NCBI GenBank assembly: GCA_016125255.1
Contig: WGMD01000019.1
Span: 1 to 41,017 of the forward strand
Direction of reading: 5' to 3'
DNA length: 41,017 nucleotides
Source: Planctomycetota bacterium
GTDB taxonomy: Bacteria; Planctomycetota; Phycisphaerae; Phycisphaerales; Zrk34
How positions within the stretch are numbered: the first letter of the stretch is position 1; each line of letters opens with the position of its first letter. This document shows positions 1-10,043 of this stretch, in pieces. A program made the translations under genes and the position numbers. The notes under the pieces were generated by a model, which worked only from the letters and a program-made list of their open reading frames with translations, was not told the DNA's origin and made no database searches.

Positions 1-1886
<1,886 letters not shown>

Positions 1887-1905
1887 CATCGACTCAGAGT
1901 CGATG
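1887..1905 (-). other. Inverted repeat just upstream of mature 23S 5' end
   Basis: CATCGACTC-A-GAGTCGATG is a perfect 9-bp inverted repeat directly ahead of the predicted mature 23S 5' end. It may be part of the precursor processing structure; in other bacteria the 23S 5' and 3' flanks pair as an RNase III substrate, but the 3' flank is outside the window. The function is an inference. Confidence 0.5.
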
Positions 1906-2003
1906 CCATCATTCCAGTACGATATCAACTGGAAACCCTCCCGTTCGAACCTAGGCGGATCGAACAGAAGAGCAGCCCAATAGCCATGCGCTACTCAGTG
2001 TCA

Positions 2004-2024
2004 CATACATTATGTGAATGTATG
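2004..2024 (-). other. Inverted repeat in the pre-23S leader
   Basis: CATACATT-ATGTG-AATGTATG gives an 8-bp perfect stem with a 5-nt loop in the transcribed leader, about 75-95 nt after the predicted transcription start. It is AT-rich, unlike its surroundings. It could be a processing or antitermination structure of the rRNA leader. There is no classical boxA that I can identify with certainty. Confidence 0.4.
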
Positions 2025-2103
2025 CGGCATTCCAGACTTATCCACTTGTCAAAGATCACTTCCAGATTTCAATCGGCCTTGGCCGCTTCATCTGGGGCGG
2101 AGC

Positions 2104-2131
2104 AATATACCCGCCTCAAAGTTCGTGTCAA
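2104..2131 (-). promoter_or_regulatory. Sigma-70-type promoter of the 23S rRNA gene
   Basis: On the minus strand a perfect -35 box TTGACA (2131-2126), a 16-bp spacer and a -10 box TATATT (2109-2104) precede the 23S gene by about 210 nt. An A/T-rich tract at 2150-2163, about 20-35 bp upstream of the -35 box, resembles an UP element. A dedicated strong promoter with no 16S or tRNA between it and 23S indicates that this 23S gene is transcribed separately from 16S. Confidence 0.8.
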
Positions 2132-2190
2132 CCCCTGTTAAGGGACTGCGAATTATTTTTTTGCCTACCTGATCGAGCGTCTAACGAAAC

Positions 2191-2216
2191 AAGGTCGCGG
2201 GCAGTGCCGCGACCTT
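2191..2216. other. Perfect hairpin upstream of the rRNA promoter
   Basis: AAGGTCGCGG-gcagtg-CCGCGACCTT is a perfect 10-bp stem with a 6-nt loop. Neither strand has a T-run directly after it, so it is not a textbook intrinsic terminator. It lies about 60 bp upstream of the rRNA -35 box and could insulate that promoter or end transcription from the right. Confidence 0.4.
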
Positions 2217-2710
2217 GAAGATGGGTCGTACGGGGGTGCTGCCGAGTGGTCTACCGTGTGTCCTTGTTTGGCATGTAGTGCGTATTCCTTACCTGAGCAG
2301 CGTTACTCCAAGCAGCAGTCTTCTTGCGACTGTGGGGCTAATGATATCCTCATCCATCGGACTGTCAAGCGAACCACCTGCGAATTTTTTCGCTTTTCAA
2401 AAGGCCCGGTAAATCCGCTGAAAATAGGCCTCTTTCGCCTCGGAGTGTGCGTCCTAGGACAGGATTGATACGCATGGGTCCGTTGACCAGTTCGATCCAG
2501 GATACAGAGGCGATTCGCGTCTTGAAGGTCGTGGCGGACCGGACGTAGCGGAACGAACCTGAATGTCGGCGGCAAGCGGTCCCGATGCCGCTGATTTTCC
2601 TTGCCTTCGCGCCGGGGGCGACGGTATATTGGCGTTGGCAGGGACGACGGCGTGTTCCGGAGTCCAAGTCGAGAATGTGATACGCATAACAGAGCTGAGG
2701 AGGTTTTGCG
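2217..2710. other. Gene-free spacer before the SUMF1-like gene
   Basis: About 490 bp in which I see no convincing gene, tRNA or repeat. The open frames here have no start with a ribosome binding site and no family resemblance. The region must carry the promoter of the gene starting at 2711, but no well-spaced pair of -35 and -10 boxes stands out: a TTGACC at about 2484 has no -10 at the right distance. Confidence 0.5.
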
Positions 2711-3706
2711 ATGAGATCGGTCATTGTCGGTGCCGCTGCGCTTGCGGTTTGCGTCTGCGGGGCGGGCATTGTTCCGGGGGCGGGGGTTGCCCGGGCGGCT
2801 GTCACCTTCACTTGGGCGGACATCGGCAACGCAGGCAATGCGGCCGATCCCTCGACCGGCTACGGCGCGGTGTTGTATGACTACCGCATCGCCACGACCG
2901 AAGTGACCAACGCCCAGTACGCCGAGTTCCTCAACGCCGTGGCCGCAAGCGATCCGCACGGCCTGTATAACAGCAACATGGGCAGCGACGCCCGCGGCGG
3001 CATCACGCGGACCGGAGCGGACGGAAGCTACACCTACGCCACGAAAACAAACATGGCCGACAAACCGGTCAATTATGTGTCCTGGCTTGACTCGGCCCGC
3101 TTCGTCAACTGGCTGAGCAACGGCCAAGGATCGGCCCCTACCGAAAGCGGCGTCTACACGATCAACAACGGCCTGACCGAAAGCCGAGCCGGCGGCGCGT
3201 CGTATTTCCTTCCCAGCGAAGACGAGTGGTACAAGGCCGCCTATTACGACCCCAATACCAGCAGCTACTTCCTCTACGCCACCGGCTCCAACAGTGTACC
3301 GACTCTCGCTACCGCCAACGCCATCGGCGATATTTCCAACCCCGGCGCGAACGTGGTGAATTTTAACTCTGGCGCCGTTTGGAACAGTCAGAACGGGAAC
3401 GTCACGACAGTGGGTTCAGCAGGAGCGGCCGGCGCCAGTCCGTACGGCACGTTCGATCAGAACGGCAACGTTTTGGAATGGAACGAAGCACTCATTTCGG
3501 CTTCTTTTCGCGGCGCCCGCGGCGGCTCGTGGAGCGTCAACGAGCTCCGCCTGCGGTCGTCCACCCGAGGCAACGGCATCCCGACGGACGAGACCAGCAA
3601 CATCGGGTTCCGTGTCGCAAGTTCTGCCTTGGCGGTGCCCGAGCCGACGTCGGCGATGCTGATGTTGCTCGGTTCGGCGGCCACGTTGTACCGACGACGG
3701 CATTGA
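2711..3706 (+). CDS. SUMF1/FGE-fold secreted protein with PEP-CTERM tail
   Basis: A 331-residue protein with an N-terminal signal peptide (about residues 1-30, ending in VARAA) and a formylglycine-generating-enzyme-type sulfatase-modifying fold. The fold shows in the run IATTEVTNAQYAEFLNAV, then PVNYVSWLDSARFVNWLS, FLPSEDEWYKAAYYDP, FDQNGNVLEW and the closing RGGSW...GFRVA block. The C terminus is VPEPTSAMLMLLGSAA followed by RRRH, a PEP-CTERM exosortase sorting signal. The start is fixed by GAGGAGG nine bases ahead of ATG. The mature part has no cysteine, so the copper/cysteine chemistry of true FGE is impossible. It is better seen as a surface protein using the lectin-like FGE fold. No sulfatase gene is near. 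Its partner is unknown. Confidence 0.9.
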   Translation: MRSVIVGAAALAVCVCGAGIVPGAGVARAAVTFTWADIGNAGNAADPSTGYGAVLYDYRIATTEVTNAQYAEFLNAVAASDPHGLYNSNMGSDARGGITRTGADGSYTYATKTNMADKPVNYVSWLDSARFVNWLSNGQGSAPTESGVYTINNGLTESRAGGASYFLPSEDEWYKAAYYDPNTSSYFLYATGSNSVPTLATANAIGDISNPGANVVNFNSGAVWNSQNGNVTTVGSAGAAGASPYGTFDQNGNVLEWNEALISASFRGARGGSWSVNELRLRSSTRGNGIPTDETSNIGFRVASSALAVPEPTSAMLMLLGSAATLYRRRH

Positions 3707-3804
3707 CCGGTTGCTGGTCCGCATTCGCAACTTTTGGGCATGAATCCGCGACAACACTTGGAGCAGTTTCGAAGTCCAAATAGCGCTTCCAGCGAGCCGA
3801 GGCC

Positions 3805-4098
3805 ATGAGAGACCGGGGTCTTCAAATATTGATTGCATTGATGTTTTTTGTGATTTTTGTTTTCGTCGTAACTGCGAACAACAAAGAAAATGGCGTCATT
3901 ATCGCCTGCGTCGGCACAATTCTCCTTGGGTCCATTCTTATCCCCGTTCAACTGATCGAGGGCACCGCGAGATTCAAACGATGGGACATCGGCGTCGAAG
4001 AACATCCGCGCATTTATTGGATGTGGATTTCGTTACAGGGGGTCCTGCTCGTGCTCGCGCCGGCGGGATATGTGATTTGGCACTTGTTCCAACCGTAA
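3805..4098 (+). CDS. Small three-helix membrane protein of unknown function
   Basis: A 97-residue protein with three hydrophobic segments (about residues 7-24, 30-47 and 72-92) and little else. Between the second and third segment lies a charged loop containing RFKRWDIGVEEHPRIYW. I do not recognise the family. It follows the SUMF1-like gene by about 100 bp on the same strand and ends before a GC hairpin at 4105, convergent with the yebC gene. The ribosome binding site (CCGAGG, about 5 bases from ATG) is weak. The membrane-segment pattern and lack of a competing frame support it as a real gene, but no function can be given. Confidence 0.6.
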   Translation: MRDRGLQILIALMFFVIFVFVVTANNKENGVIIACVGTILLGSILIPVQLIEGTARFKRWDIGVEEHPRIYWMWISLQGVLLVLAPAGYVIWHLFQP

Positions 4099-4128
4099 AA
4101 GGCACAGGGGGCGCTGAAGCGCCCCCTG
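4097..4128 (-). terminator. Intrinsic terminator after yebC, shared by the convergent gene
   Basis: CAGGGGGCGC-tgaa-GCGCCCCCTG (4105-4128) is a perfect 10-bp GC stem with a 4-nt loop. On the minus strand it is followed, after a GCC, by TTTT (4100-4097), fitting termination of the long minus-strand cluster ending with yebC. On the plus strand there is no T-run, though the stem may still help end the small membrane-protein transcript. Confidence 0.65.
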
Positions 4129-4167
4129 CCGTGTGCTGATCCCTGATCCCCGACCCCCGATCCCCGG

Positions 4168-4914
4168 TCAGCCCAACGCGGCGAGGTCCTCGTCGGGGAT
4201 TTCGAAATTCGCGTGGACCTTCTGCACGTCGTCGAGGTCCTCGAGCGTGTCGACGAGGTTCATGACTTTGCGGGCGATGTCGCCGGTGCATTCGACGGTG
4301 GTCGAGGGGATCATCGACAATTCCGCCACTTGTGTCTCGAGTTTGGCGTCTTCCAGTGCGGTGCGGACGGCATGGAAGTTCGTCGGCGGACAGGTGATCT
4401 GCCAGACTTCGCCTTCGTCCGTCACATCCTCCGCCCCGGCTTCGAGGGCCAGTTCCATGATCGCCTCTTCGCCGATGGCGTCCTTGGCGACGGCGAAGAC
4501 GCCGGTCTGCGTGAAGGTGTAAGCCACGGAATTGGTCGTGCCAAGGTTGCCGCCGGCCTTGTCGAAAGCAGTGCGAATATCGCCGGCGGTACGGTTGCGA
4601 TTGTTGGTCAGACACTCGACCATCATCGCCACCCCGCCGGGTCCATAGCCCTCGTAAATCACCGGCTCGTAGTTTTCGCCGCCCAGTTCGCCGGTGCCCT
4701 TTTTGATGGCGTTGGCGATCGTGTCCTTGGGCATGTTCTGAGCTTTGGCTTCGTCGATGGCGTAGCGGAGACTCAGATTGGTGGCAGGATCGCCCCCGCC
4801 GTTGCGGGCGGCGACGATGATGAAGCGGGCGCATTTGCTCCACATCTTGGAGCGGCGGGCGTCCTGCCGGCCTTTACGGTGCTTGATATTGGCCCATTTG
4901 CTGTGACCAGCCAT
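4168..4914 (-). CDS. yebC: YebC/PmpR-family protein
   Basis: A 248-residue cytoplasmic protein with the family opening MAGHSKWANIKHRKGRQDAR, the segment GRNGGGDPATN-like (here ARNGGGDPATNLSLRYAIDE), KNMPKDTIANAIKKGTG-type helix and the YEGYGPGGVA motif. Length matches the family (about 240-250). Members bind DNA as regulators, and some are reported to help ribosomes through difficult peptides. An upstream in-frame ATG exists at 4968, but the conserved MAGHSKW fixes the start at 4914. It is the last gene of the nusA-to-yebC cluster, 66 bp after the TPR lipoprotein gene, and is followed by a terminator. Confidence 0.96.
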   Translation of the reverse strand: MAGHSKWANIKHRKGRQDARRSKMWSKCARFIIVAARNGGGDPATNLSLRYAIDEAKAQNMPKDTIANAIKKGTGELGGENYEPVIYEGYGPGGVAMMVECLTNNRNRTAGDIRTAFDKAGGNLGTTNSVAYTFTQTGVFAVAKDAIGEEAIMELALEAGAEDVTDEGEVWQITCPPTNFHAVRTALEDAKLETQVAELSMIPSTTVECTGDIARKVMNLVDTLEDLDDVQKVHANFEIPDEDLAALG

Positions 4915-4944
4915 GGCGATGATCCAGATTGCGAAGTTTGGTAG

Positions 4945-4971
4945 GCGGAGTGCGGAGTAACAAGACAAAAG
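4945..4971. repeat. Half copy of the GAGTGCGGAGT repeat family
   Basis: GGCGGAGTGCGGAGTAA followed by CAAGACAAAAG matches one arm and part of the centre of the palindromic family described at 10414-10509. It lies in the 66-bp spacer between the TPR lipoprotein gene and yebC. Only one arm is visible, so this looks like a decayed or partial copy. Confidence 0.6.
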
Positions 4972-4980
4972 CCGGGGGCG

Positions 4981-7900
4981 TCACTTGTTGCCGTCGGGCG
5001 GGGGTTTTTCGCCGGGGATGGACGCCACGGCGGGCGGACGGTTGGCGGAGACGGCGTCGATCTTGGCCTGAAGACCCGAGCGGATCTTCGCCAGGTCCGG
5101 CCGGCGATCGACGTCCATGGCGTTGGCCTGCTCCAGCGCCTGCTTCCAGATGTCCGTCGCCCGGCCCTTCACGTCAAGCCGCCACAGCGCATCGCCCAGG
5201 TGATCGAGAATCACCGGGTCGTTGCCTTCGGGCTTCGTGCGGGCTTCTTCGAGCCGGCGACGCGATTCGTCGAACCGGCCCATCTTGTAGAACACCCAGC
5301 CCAGCGAATCGAGGTACGCCCCATTTTCCGGGTCGGCGGTGACGGCCTTGGTCGTCATCGACAGCGCCTGCGGCAGATTGCGATTGTCGTCGGCGTAGAA
5401 ATAGCCCAAGTCGTTGTTCGACGGCGCGTGATCCGGGTCGATCTTCAGCGCTTCGAGCAGCACCTGCTCCGCCTTGTCGGGCTTCTCCATGGTGTGATAC
5501 ACCATGGCCTTTTCGTAAAGCACATCCGCCGGCTTGGCGGGCTTGGACGCCAGCGCCAGATCAAGCTGCTCAAGCGCCTTTTCCGGCTGATCCGCCTGCC
5601 GGTACACGACCGCCAGCGCCATCCGCAATTCGACCGCCTGTTCGGGCTTGAGCCGGACCGCTTCCTCGAGCCAGTGCGCCGCCTTGTCGTCCTTCTTCCA
5701 TCGCGCGTAGAGCGAATAGAGCTTGATCGCGCGATCGAAGGACTCATCCTGACGCATCAGGAAGGCCTCCATGCGCGGATAGTACTGATCGAGCTTGCCG
5801 AGTTTTTCGGAGACCGCCTCCAGGAGCAGCATCGGCGTGGTCTCCTTGACCTGCGGATGCTTGTCGAGGAAGTCGAGCAGGTACTTCTCCGCTTCGGGCG
5901 CCCGGTCCGTCTCCATCAGCAGGCCGACAAGCTGCGCCATCGCCGTCATGTCCAATGCGTCTTCGGTCAGCAAACTGCGCAGGTTCTGCTCCGCGCGGTC
6001 GTACTGGCGATTGGCGCTGTACCACTCGGCCATCTTGAGCCGGGCGATGCGGCTGGCGGGTATCTCGCGTTGGACCTGCTTCATGAGCCGAATCCAAGCC
6101 GTATTGTCCGTCCGCGGATTCTGCTCGTACAGATCGAAAAGCTCGACGTAGGCGGCCTCGTACGTGGCGTCCAGATCAAGAATGGACCACAAGGTCCGCT
6201 CGGCGGCGTTGTAGTCCTTGCTCTGCCGCTCGACCTGGGCGCGGAAGAGGCGATATTCGAGATTGCGCGGCTCAGCGGCCTGAAGCGTGTCCATGATCTT
6301 CAGGGCGTCGCCGAATTTCTCGGTCCGGGCCAGCACCTTGGCGCGTGTGAAGCGGATCGCCGGATCGTTGGGGTCCTTGACCTTGTCCAATAGCGCCAGC
6401 GCCTGATCGTACCGACCGAGGCGGATCTGAAGTTCGATCGTCGCCACCTGCGGCGTGAGGAACGCCGGGTCGATTGTCTGGGCCTTGTCGTAGGCCGCCG
6501 CCGCCGGATCGACGCGACCGGCCGCATCATTGAACGCCCCGCGCAGATACCACGCCGCCGCCGAGTCGCGGTCGGAATCACTGAGTTTATCCACCAGCGA
6601 AAGCAGCTTGTCCGCATCGAGCTTGTGCTTGTCGAGGGCCTCGACGTAATCGCGGGCGGCTTCGGGGCGTTTCTCAATGAGCTTGACGACGGTGGCGATC
6701 AGCGCGGCGGGGTCCTTCTCGGCGACACGCGACGCGTAACGATCAAAAACGAGCATGTCGCCGGGCTTGGCGGTCAGATGATCAGCCAGAAGCGCCGCCG
6801 CGTCATGGTCATCGACCAGTTCGGCCAGCGCGAGCACCAGCGGGGCCGGACGATCCTGCTGCACGTACAGCGATTGCACGAGCGTGACGAACTGCTTGCG
6901 ATTGGCGGTGTGATCGGCGACGTAGGGGACGAGCGAGAGCGACGGTGCGGAGACGCCGGTCGAGCGTAGCTGATCGACGAGGGCCTGTTCGGCCGAATGG
7001 GGCCGGCCCATCGCCATGAGCACATAAATGCGGCGTGCGGCGAGCTGGGCGTTGTCGATGGGCTCGTCGTCGTCGCCGGTGTTGCACTGGGCGTAGTGGT
7101 CGAAAGCGGCGTCGAACTTACCGAGGCGGCAAAGCGCATCGCCGACCTGCATGTGCACCCGGCTTCGCTGACGATCGAGGAAGGCCAGCTCGCGCAGCAG
7201 CGCCGTCGTGCGGGCGAAACGATCGGGCAGCTTCAGGTAGTTTTCTAGCTGCGTCACCGCCGCGGCGTCGTAACCCTGCTGCGCCAACGCCTGCCCGAGA
7301 TAGTACGGGCGAAGGTACTCGACGGCGGGGTCGACAAGCTCCTGCGACACGGCGGCGGAGCGCGCCAGCGCGACGGTCGCCTCGGCCCAGAGCGATTTCT
7401 GAAACGCAAAACGCCCGAGCAGGAACAGACTCTGCCCATCGTCGGGGTCGAGTTTGACGGCTTCGCTTAAGCGCTGGGCGCCCTTCACATCGTTGCCGTA
7501 GGCGAAGTAGATCGAGCCGAGCAGGCGGAGAATCTGCGGGGAGTTGGGGTCGAGTCGCTGGGCCTGCTCAAGCTGCGTGATGGCCTGCCAGCGGTTGCCT
7601 TCCTTGTACGCCGCCCGGCCGAGGACGTAGGCCTTGACGGCCGCGGGGGCGGGCTCGGCGTCCGCGGGCTGAACATCCGCGCCCGGTGCGGGTTTGGGCG
7701 CGGGGGTGAGGTAATCGGGCGTGGGCAGCTTGGCGATCACCTGATCGAACGAAAGGGACGCATCCTCGAGCGCCTTGCCCTTGTGCGGTTCGACGAGCTT
7801 GGCGTCCACGCTCGGCGGAGCCGGCAGCTTGAGGTTGAAACTGTGCGGCGCGGCATTGGACTCCGCCTGCGCCTGCGCGGCGAGCCGCTCGACCGGCCCG

Positions 7901-8034
7901 TTGCCGGCGGGCGTCGAAGCCGTCGGCGTCGTCTTGGCCGGTTCACCACATCCGATCAGCCCCGTGACGATGACCACGCAGCCGATGACCTTCAGCCCAG
8001 TCCGTCGCACGCATCCAGATCGGCATGTCCGCAC
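4981..8034 (-). CDS. Large TPR-repeat lipoprotein
   Basis: A 1017-residue protein. The N terminus has a basic start, a hydrophobic run and a lipobox ending LIGC (cysteine near residue 29), so a lipoprotein anchored in the envelope is likely. After a Pro/Ala-rich linker (about 30-130) come many tetratricopeptide repeats, seen as AYKEGNRWQAITQLEQAQRL, LRLLGSIYFAYGN and further units to about residue 985, with a Pro-rich end. TPR proteins are scaffolds; similar planctomycete proteins are often linked to cell-envelope or export functions, but the partner here is unknown. The start is a GTG with TTAGGAAA eight bases upstream, overlapping the hisG stop, so translation is probably coupled to hisG. 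Confidence 0.88.
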   Translation of the reverse strand: MRTCRSGCVRRTGLKVIGCVVIVTGLIGCGEPAKTTPTASTPAGNGPVERLAAQAQAESNAAPHSFNLKLPAPPSVDAKLVEPHKGKALEDASLSFDQVIAKLPTPDYLTPAPKPAPGADVQPADAEPAPAAVKAYVLGRAAYKEGNRWQAITQLEQAQRLDPNSPQILRLLGSIYFAYGNDVKGAQRLSEAVKLDPDDGQSLFLLGRFAFQKSLWAEATVALARSAAVSQELVDPAVEYLRPYYLGQALAQQGYDAAAVTQLENYLKLPDRFARTTALLRELAFLDRQRSRVHMQVGDALCRLGKFDAAFDHYAQCNTGDDDEPIDNAQLAARRIYVLMAMGRPHSAEQALVDQLRSTGVSAPSLSLVPYVADHTANRKQFVTLVQSLYVQQDRPAPLVLALAELVDDHDAAALLADHLTAKPGDMLVFDRYASRVAEKDPAALIATVVKLIEKRPEAARDYVEALDKHKLDADKLLSLVDKLSDSDRDSAAAWYLRGAFNDAAGRVDPAAAAYDKAQTIDPAFLTPQVATIELQIRLGRYDQALALLDKVKDPNDPAIRFTRAKVLARTEKFGDALKIMDTLQAAEPRNLEYRLFRAQVERQSKDYNAAERTLWSILDLDATYEAAYVELFDLYEQNPRTDNTAWIRLMKQVQREIPASRIARLKMAEWYSANRQYDRAEQNLRSLLTEDALDMTAMAQLVGLLMETDRAPEAEKYLLDFLDKHPQVKETTPMLLLEAVSEKLGKLDQYYPRMEAFLMRQDESFDRAIKLYSLYARWKKDDKAAHWLEEAVRLKPEQAVELRMALAVVYRQADQPEKALEQLDLALASKPAKPADVLYEKAMVYHTMEKPDKAEQVLLEALKIDPDHAPSNNDLGYFYADDNRNLPQALSMTTKAVTADPENGAYLDSLGWVFYKMGRFDESRRRLEEARTKPEGNDPVILDHLGDALWRLDVKGRATDIWKQALEQANAMDVDRRPDLAKIRSGLQAKIDAVSANRPPAVASIPGEKPPPDGNK

Positions 8035-8045
8035 GTTGATATTTC

Positions 8046-8936
8046 CTAATGAATGACCTTGTTGATGGGGTAGCTGAAGATGCCGGTCGCGCCCACTTTG
8101 TGCAGCTTGGGCACCAGCTCACGCTCCACGCGCACTTCCAGAATGATTTCCATCGCGACCCATCCCTCATCCGCCAGCGGACTGACGGTCGGCGACTTCT
8201 CCGCCGGAAGCATGGCCATGATCGCATCCATCTTTTCGCGCGGCACGTTCATCTTCAGGCCAACGCGATGCTTGGCGCCGATCGCTCCGTTAAGCAAAAG
8301 CGCCAAGCTTTCAATCTTATCCCGTTTGACCGGGTCCTTCCATGACTCGTGATTGGCGATGATGCGCGTCGTCGAACTCATGATTTCGTCAATAATGCGA
8401 AGATTGTTCGCGCGCAGACTCGAGCCCGTCTCCGTAATGTCGACGATGGCGTCGACCAGCCGGGCCTTGACTTCCGTCGCGCCCCATGAGAACTCGACCT
8501 TGACGTTCACGCCCCGCTTCTCGAAGTAGCGCTTGGTTGTGTTGACCAATTCCGTCGAGATGATGCAGTTGGCCAGGTCCTCGGGCTTCTTGATCTCCGA
8601 TTCCTCCGGCACGGCGAGTACCCAGCGGGCCGGTTTGCTCGTGGCCTTCGAGTACGCCAGCTCGCACACTTCGTGCACGTCCGACGCGTTCTCGACGACC
8701 CAGTCGTGCCCCGTGATGCCCACATCGACCACGCCGTCCGCGACGTACCGGCTCATCTCCTGCGCCCGGAACATCACGCACGAAATCTCCGGATCGTCGA
8801 TCTCCGGAAAGTAGCTGCGGCTGGGGATGCGCACCGAGTACCCCGCCCGGGCGAACAGGTCGATGGTGCTCTCTTCGAGCGAGCCCTTGGGCAGGCCAAA
8901 ACGCAGAATCTGCTGCTGATTGCGACGGATCATCAT
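8046..8936 (-). CDS. hisG: ATP phosphoribosyltransferase, long form
   Basis: A 296-residue enzyme catalysing ATP plus PRPP to phosphoribosyl-ATP, the first step of histidine synthesis. Visible are the N-terminal LRFGLPKGSLEESTIDLFARAG, the DVGITGHDW segment, the PRPP-binding stretch VDAIVDITETGSSLRANNL and a C-terminal regulatory (ACT-like) domain ending ATGIFSYPINKVI. The length marks the homohexameric long form that does not need HisZ. Its ATG overlaps the stop of the upstream HhH-GPD-like gene by ATGA (8933-8936). No other his gene is near: it sits in a nusA-infB-rbfA cluster, which is an unusual place for it. Confidence 0.97.
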   Translation of the reverse strand: MMIRRNQQQILRFGLPKGSLEESTIDLFARAGYSVRIPSRSYFPEIDDPEISCVMFRAQEMSRYVADGVVDVGITGHDWVVENASDVHEVCELAYSKATSKPARWVLAVPEESEIKKPEDLANCIISTELVNTTKRYFEKRGVNVKVEFSWGATEVKARLVDAIVDITETGSSLRANNLRIIDEIMSSTTRIIANHESWKDPVKRDKIESLALLLNGAIGAKHRVGLKMNVPREKMDAIMAMLPAEKSPTVSPLADEGWVAMEIILEVRVERELVPKLHKVGATGIFSYPINKVIH

Positions 8937-9640
8937 CGGGTCGCCTTCTTCTTCGTCGTCGACTTCTTCGTCGGACGCTGGGTGGATTTCTTGGTGGACT
9001 TCTTGGTGGTCTTGCGCGGGGCGCCGCCGTCGAACTTGATCGGCCGCTCGACGTAGGCGCGCATGAGCACATACGCGACGATCCCGTCGGCGGCCCGGAT
9101 ATGCGTCTCCAGGAACGACTGCACCTCCGCCATCGTCGCTTCCTCGTCCACGATCCCGTCGCGCTTGAGGCGATCGAGCAGTTGATCGTCGACCGGCATG
9201 GCGTGACCGTCCAGACTCAGGAGCACCACGCTCGCCGCCACGAACGGCGGCATGCCCTCCAGCCCCTCCAGATACTCGCGCGCTTCGCGCTTGGGCAGTT
9301 CCTTGACGCGCGACAGGTCCATCGCGTGCTCTTTGCGGTAGATCGCATGCAGCGCCCGGCTGAGCCGATACGCACGCTCCTCCGCCCGGCTGTACGACGA
9401 GCCGATGATCGCGACGATCTGCGCCGGGTCCGTCACGCGCAGGTCGTTGAAGTCCACGACCTCGCGCATGAGCTTCACGAAGGCCTGGTCGGCCTGATTA
9501 TGGCTCGACTCCCAGCACAGGAAGCTGTGCACGAGCTGCTCCAGCGGCGGACGCTCGGGCACTTCGCGCTCCGAAGCCGACTTGTGCAGATAGCTGATCA
9601 GTTTCGACAGATGCTTGGCGTAGTCGCTGGCATTCTTCAC
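8933..9640 (-). CDS. Degenerate HhH-GPD (endonuclease III-like) protein with lysine-rich tail
   Basis: A 235-residue protein. The middle (about residues 70-195) resembles the helix-hairpin-helix GPD fold of endonuclease III: EYLEGLEGMPPFVAASVVLL lines up with the family hairpin, followed by HAMPVDDQLLDRLKR, where Asp151 matches the catalytic aspartate. The lysine that bifunctional enzymes carry in the hairpin is replaced (PPF), and the C-terminal iron-sulfur cysteines are absent. Instead residues 206-235 form a Lys/Thr/Ser-rich tail resembling histone H1-like tails. It may bind DNA or RNA without glycosylase/lyase activity. It overlaps rbfA and hisG by four bases on each side, so it is co-translated with both. 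Confidence 0.8.
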   Translation of the reverse strand: MKNASDYAKHLSKLISYLHKSASEREVPERPPLEQLVHSFLCWESSHNQADQAFVKLMREVVDFNDLRVTDPAQIVAIIGSSYSRAEERAYRLSRALHAIYRKEHAMDLSRVKELPKREAREYLEGLEGMPPFVAASVVLLSLDGHAMPVDDQLLDRLKRDGIVDEEATMAEVQSFLETHIRAADGIVAYVLMRAYVERPIKFDGGAPRKTTKKSTKKSTQRPTKKSTTKKKATR

Positions 9641-10041
9641 TGGGAAGCATCCTCATTAGCGTCATCGGTCCCGGCGTCCGTCGCCGCGCCCGAATCCGTC
9701 ATGTCTTCGTTGGCCTTGTGAATGGCCTCCATCACCGCCGCCTGTTTCTTGAGCGACGTGTCGAGCACGAACTGCAAATGCGGCATGGTCCGCACCGCCA
9801 CGCGCTTGCTCACCGTCGCGTGCAGATGCCGGGACGCATGCTGAAGCGCCTTGACCGTCAGCGCCTGATGCTCCTCCGGCAAGACCGATACGTTCACCAG
9901 AGCCGTGTGCCCGTCGTCCGACACCTTCACGCTCAAGACCGAAATCATCCCCCGCACGCGCGGATCGGAAAGCCCTTCGGCGAGCACCTGCCCGAGGGCC
10001 TTGCGGAGCGTCGATTCAAGTTGTTCGCGGCGATGAGACAT
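9637..10041 (-). CDS. rbfA: Ribosome-binding factor A
   Basis: A 134-residue protein with the KH-like RbfA fold: MSHRREQLESTLRKALGQVL, SDPRVRGMISVLSVKVSDD, ASRHLHATVSKRVAVRTMPHLQFVLD. RbfA helps 30S subunit maturation at the 5' end of 16S rRNA. The end is a short acidic tail (after about residue 112). It lies downstream of infB and ylxP in the usual bacterial order, and its stop overlaps the next start by ATGA. An interrupted G-rich tract precedes the gene. Confidence 0.96.
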   Translation of the reverse strand: MSHRREQLESTLRKALGQVLAEGLSDPRVRGMISVLSVKVSDDGHTALVNVSVLPEEHQALTVKALQHASRHLHATVSKRVAVRTMPHLQFVLDTSLKKQAAVMEAIHKANEDMTDSGAATDAGTDDANEDASQ

Positions 10042-10043
10042 GG

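Noticed and set aside
1887..2216. A 16S rRNA or tRNA spacer upstream of 23S
   Set aside because: No 16S 3' end or tRNA is visible, and a near-consensus promoter lies only about 210 bp upstream.
2480..2510. tRNA-like T-loop GTTCGATCC
   Set aside because: The flanking bases do not form a T-stem and no acceptor, D or anticodon arms fit around it.
2711..3706. A true formylglycine-generating enzyme
   Set aside because: There are no cysteines in the mature protein and no sulfatase gene nearby.
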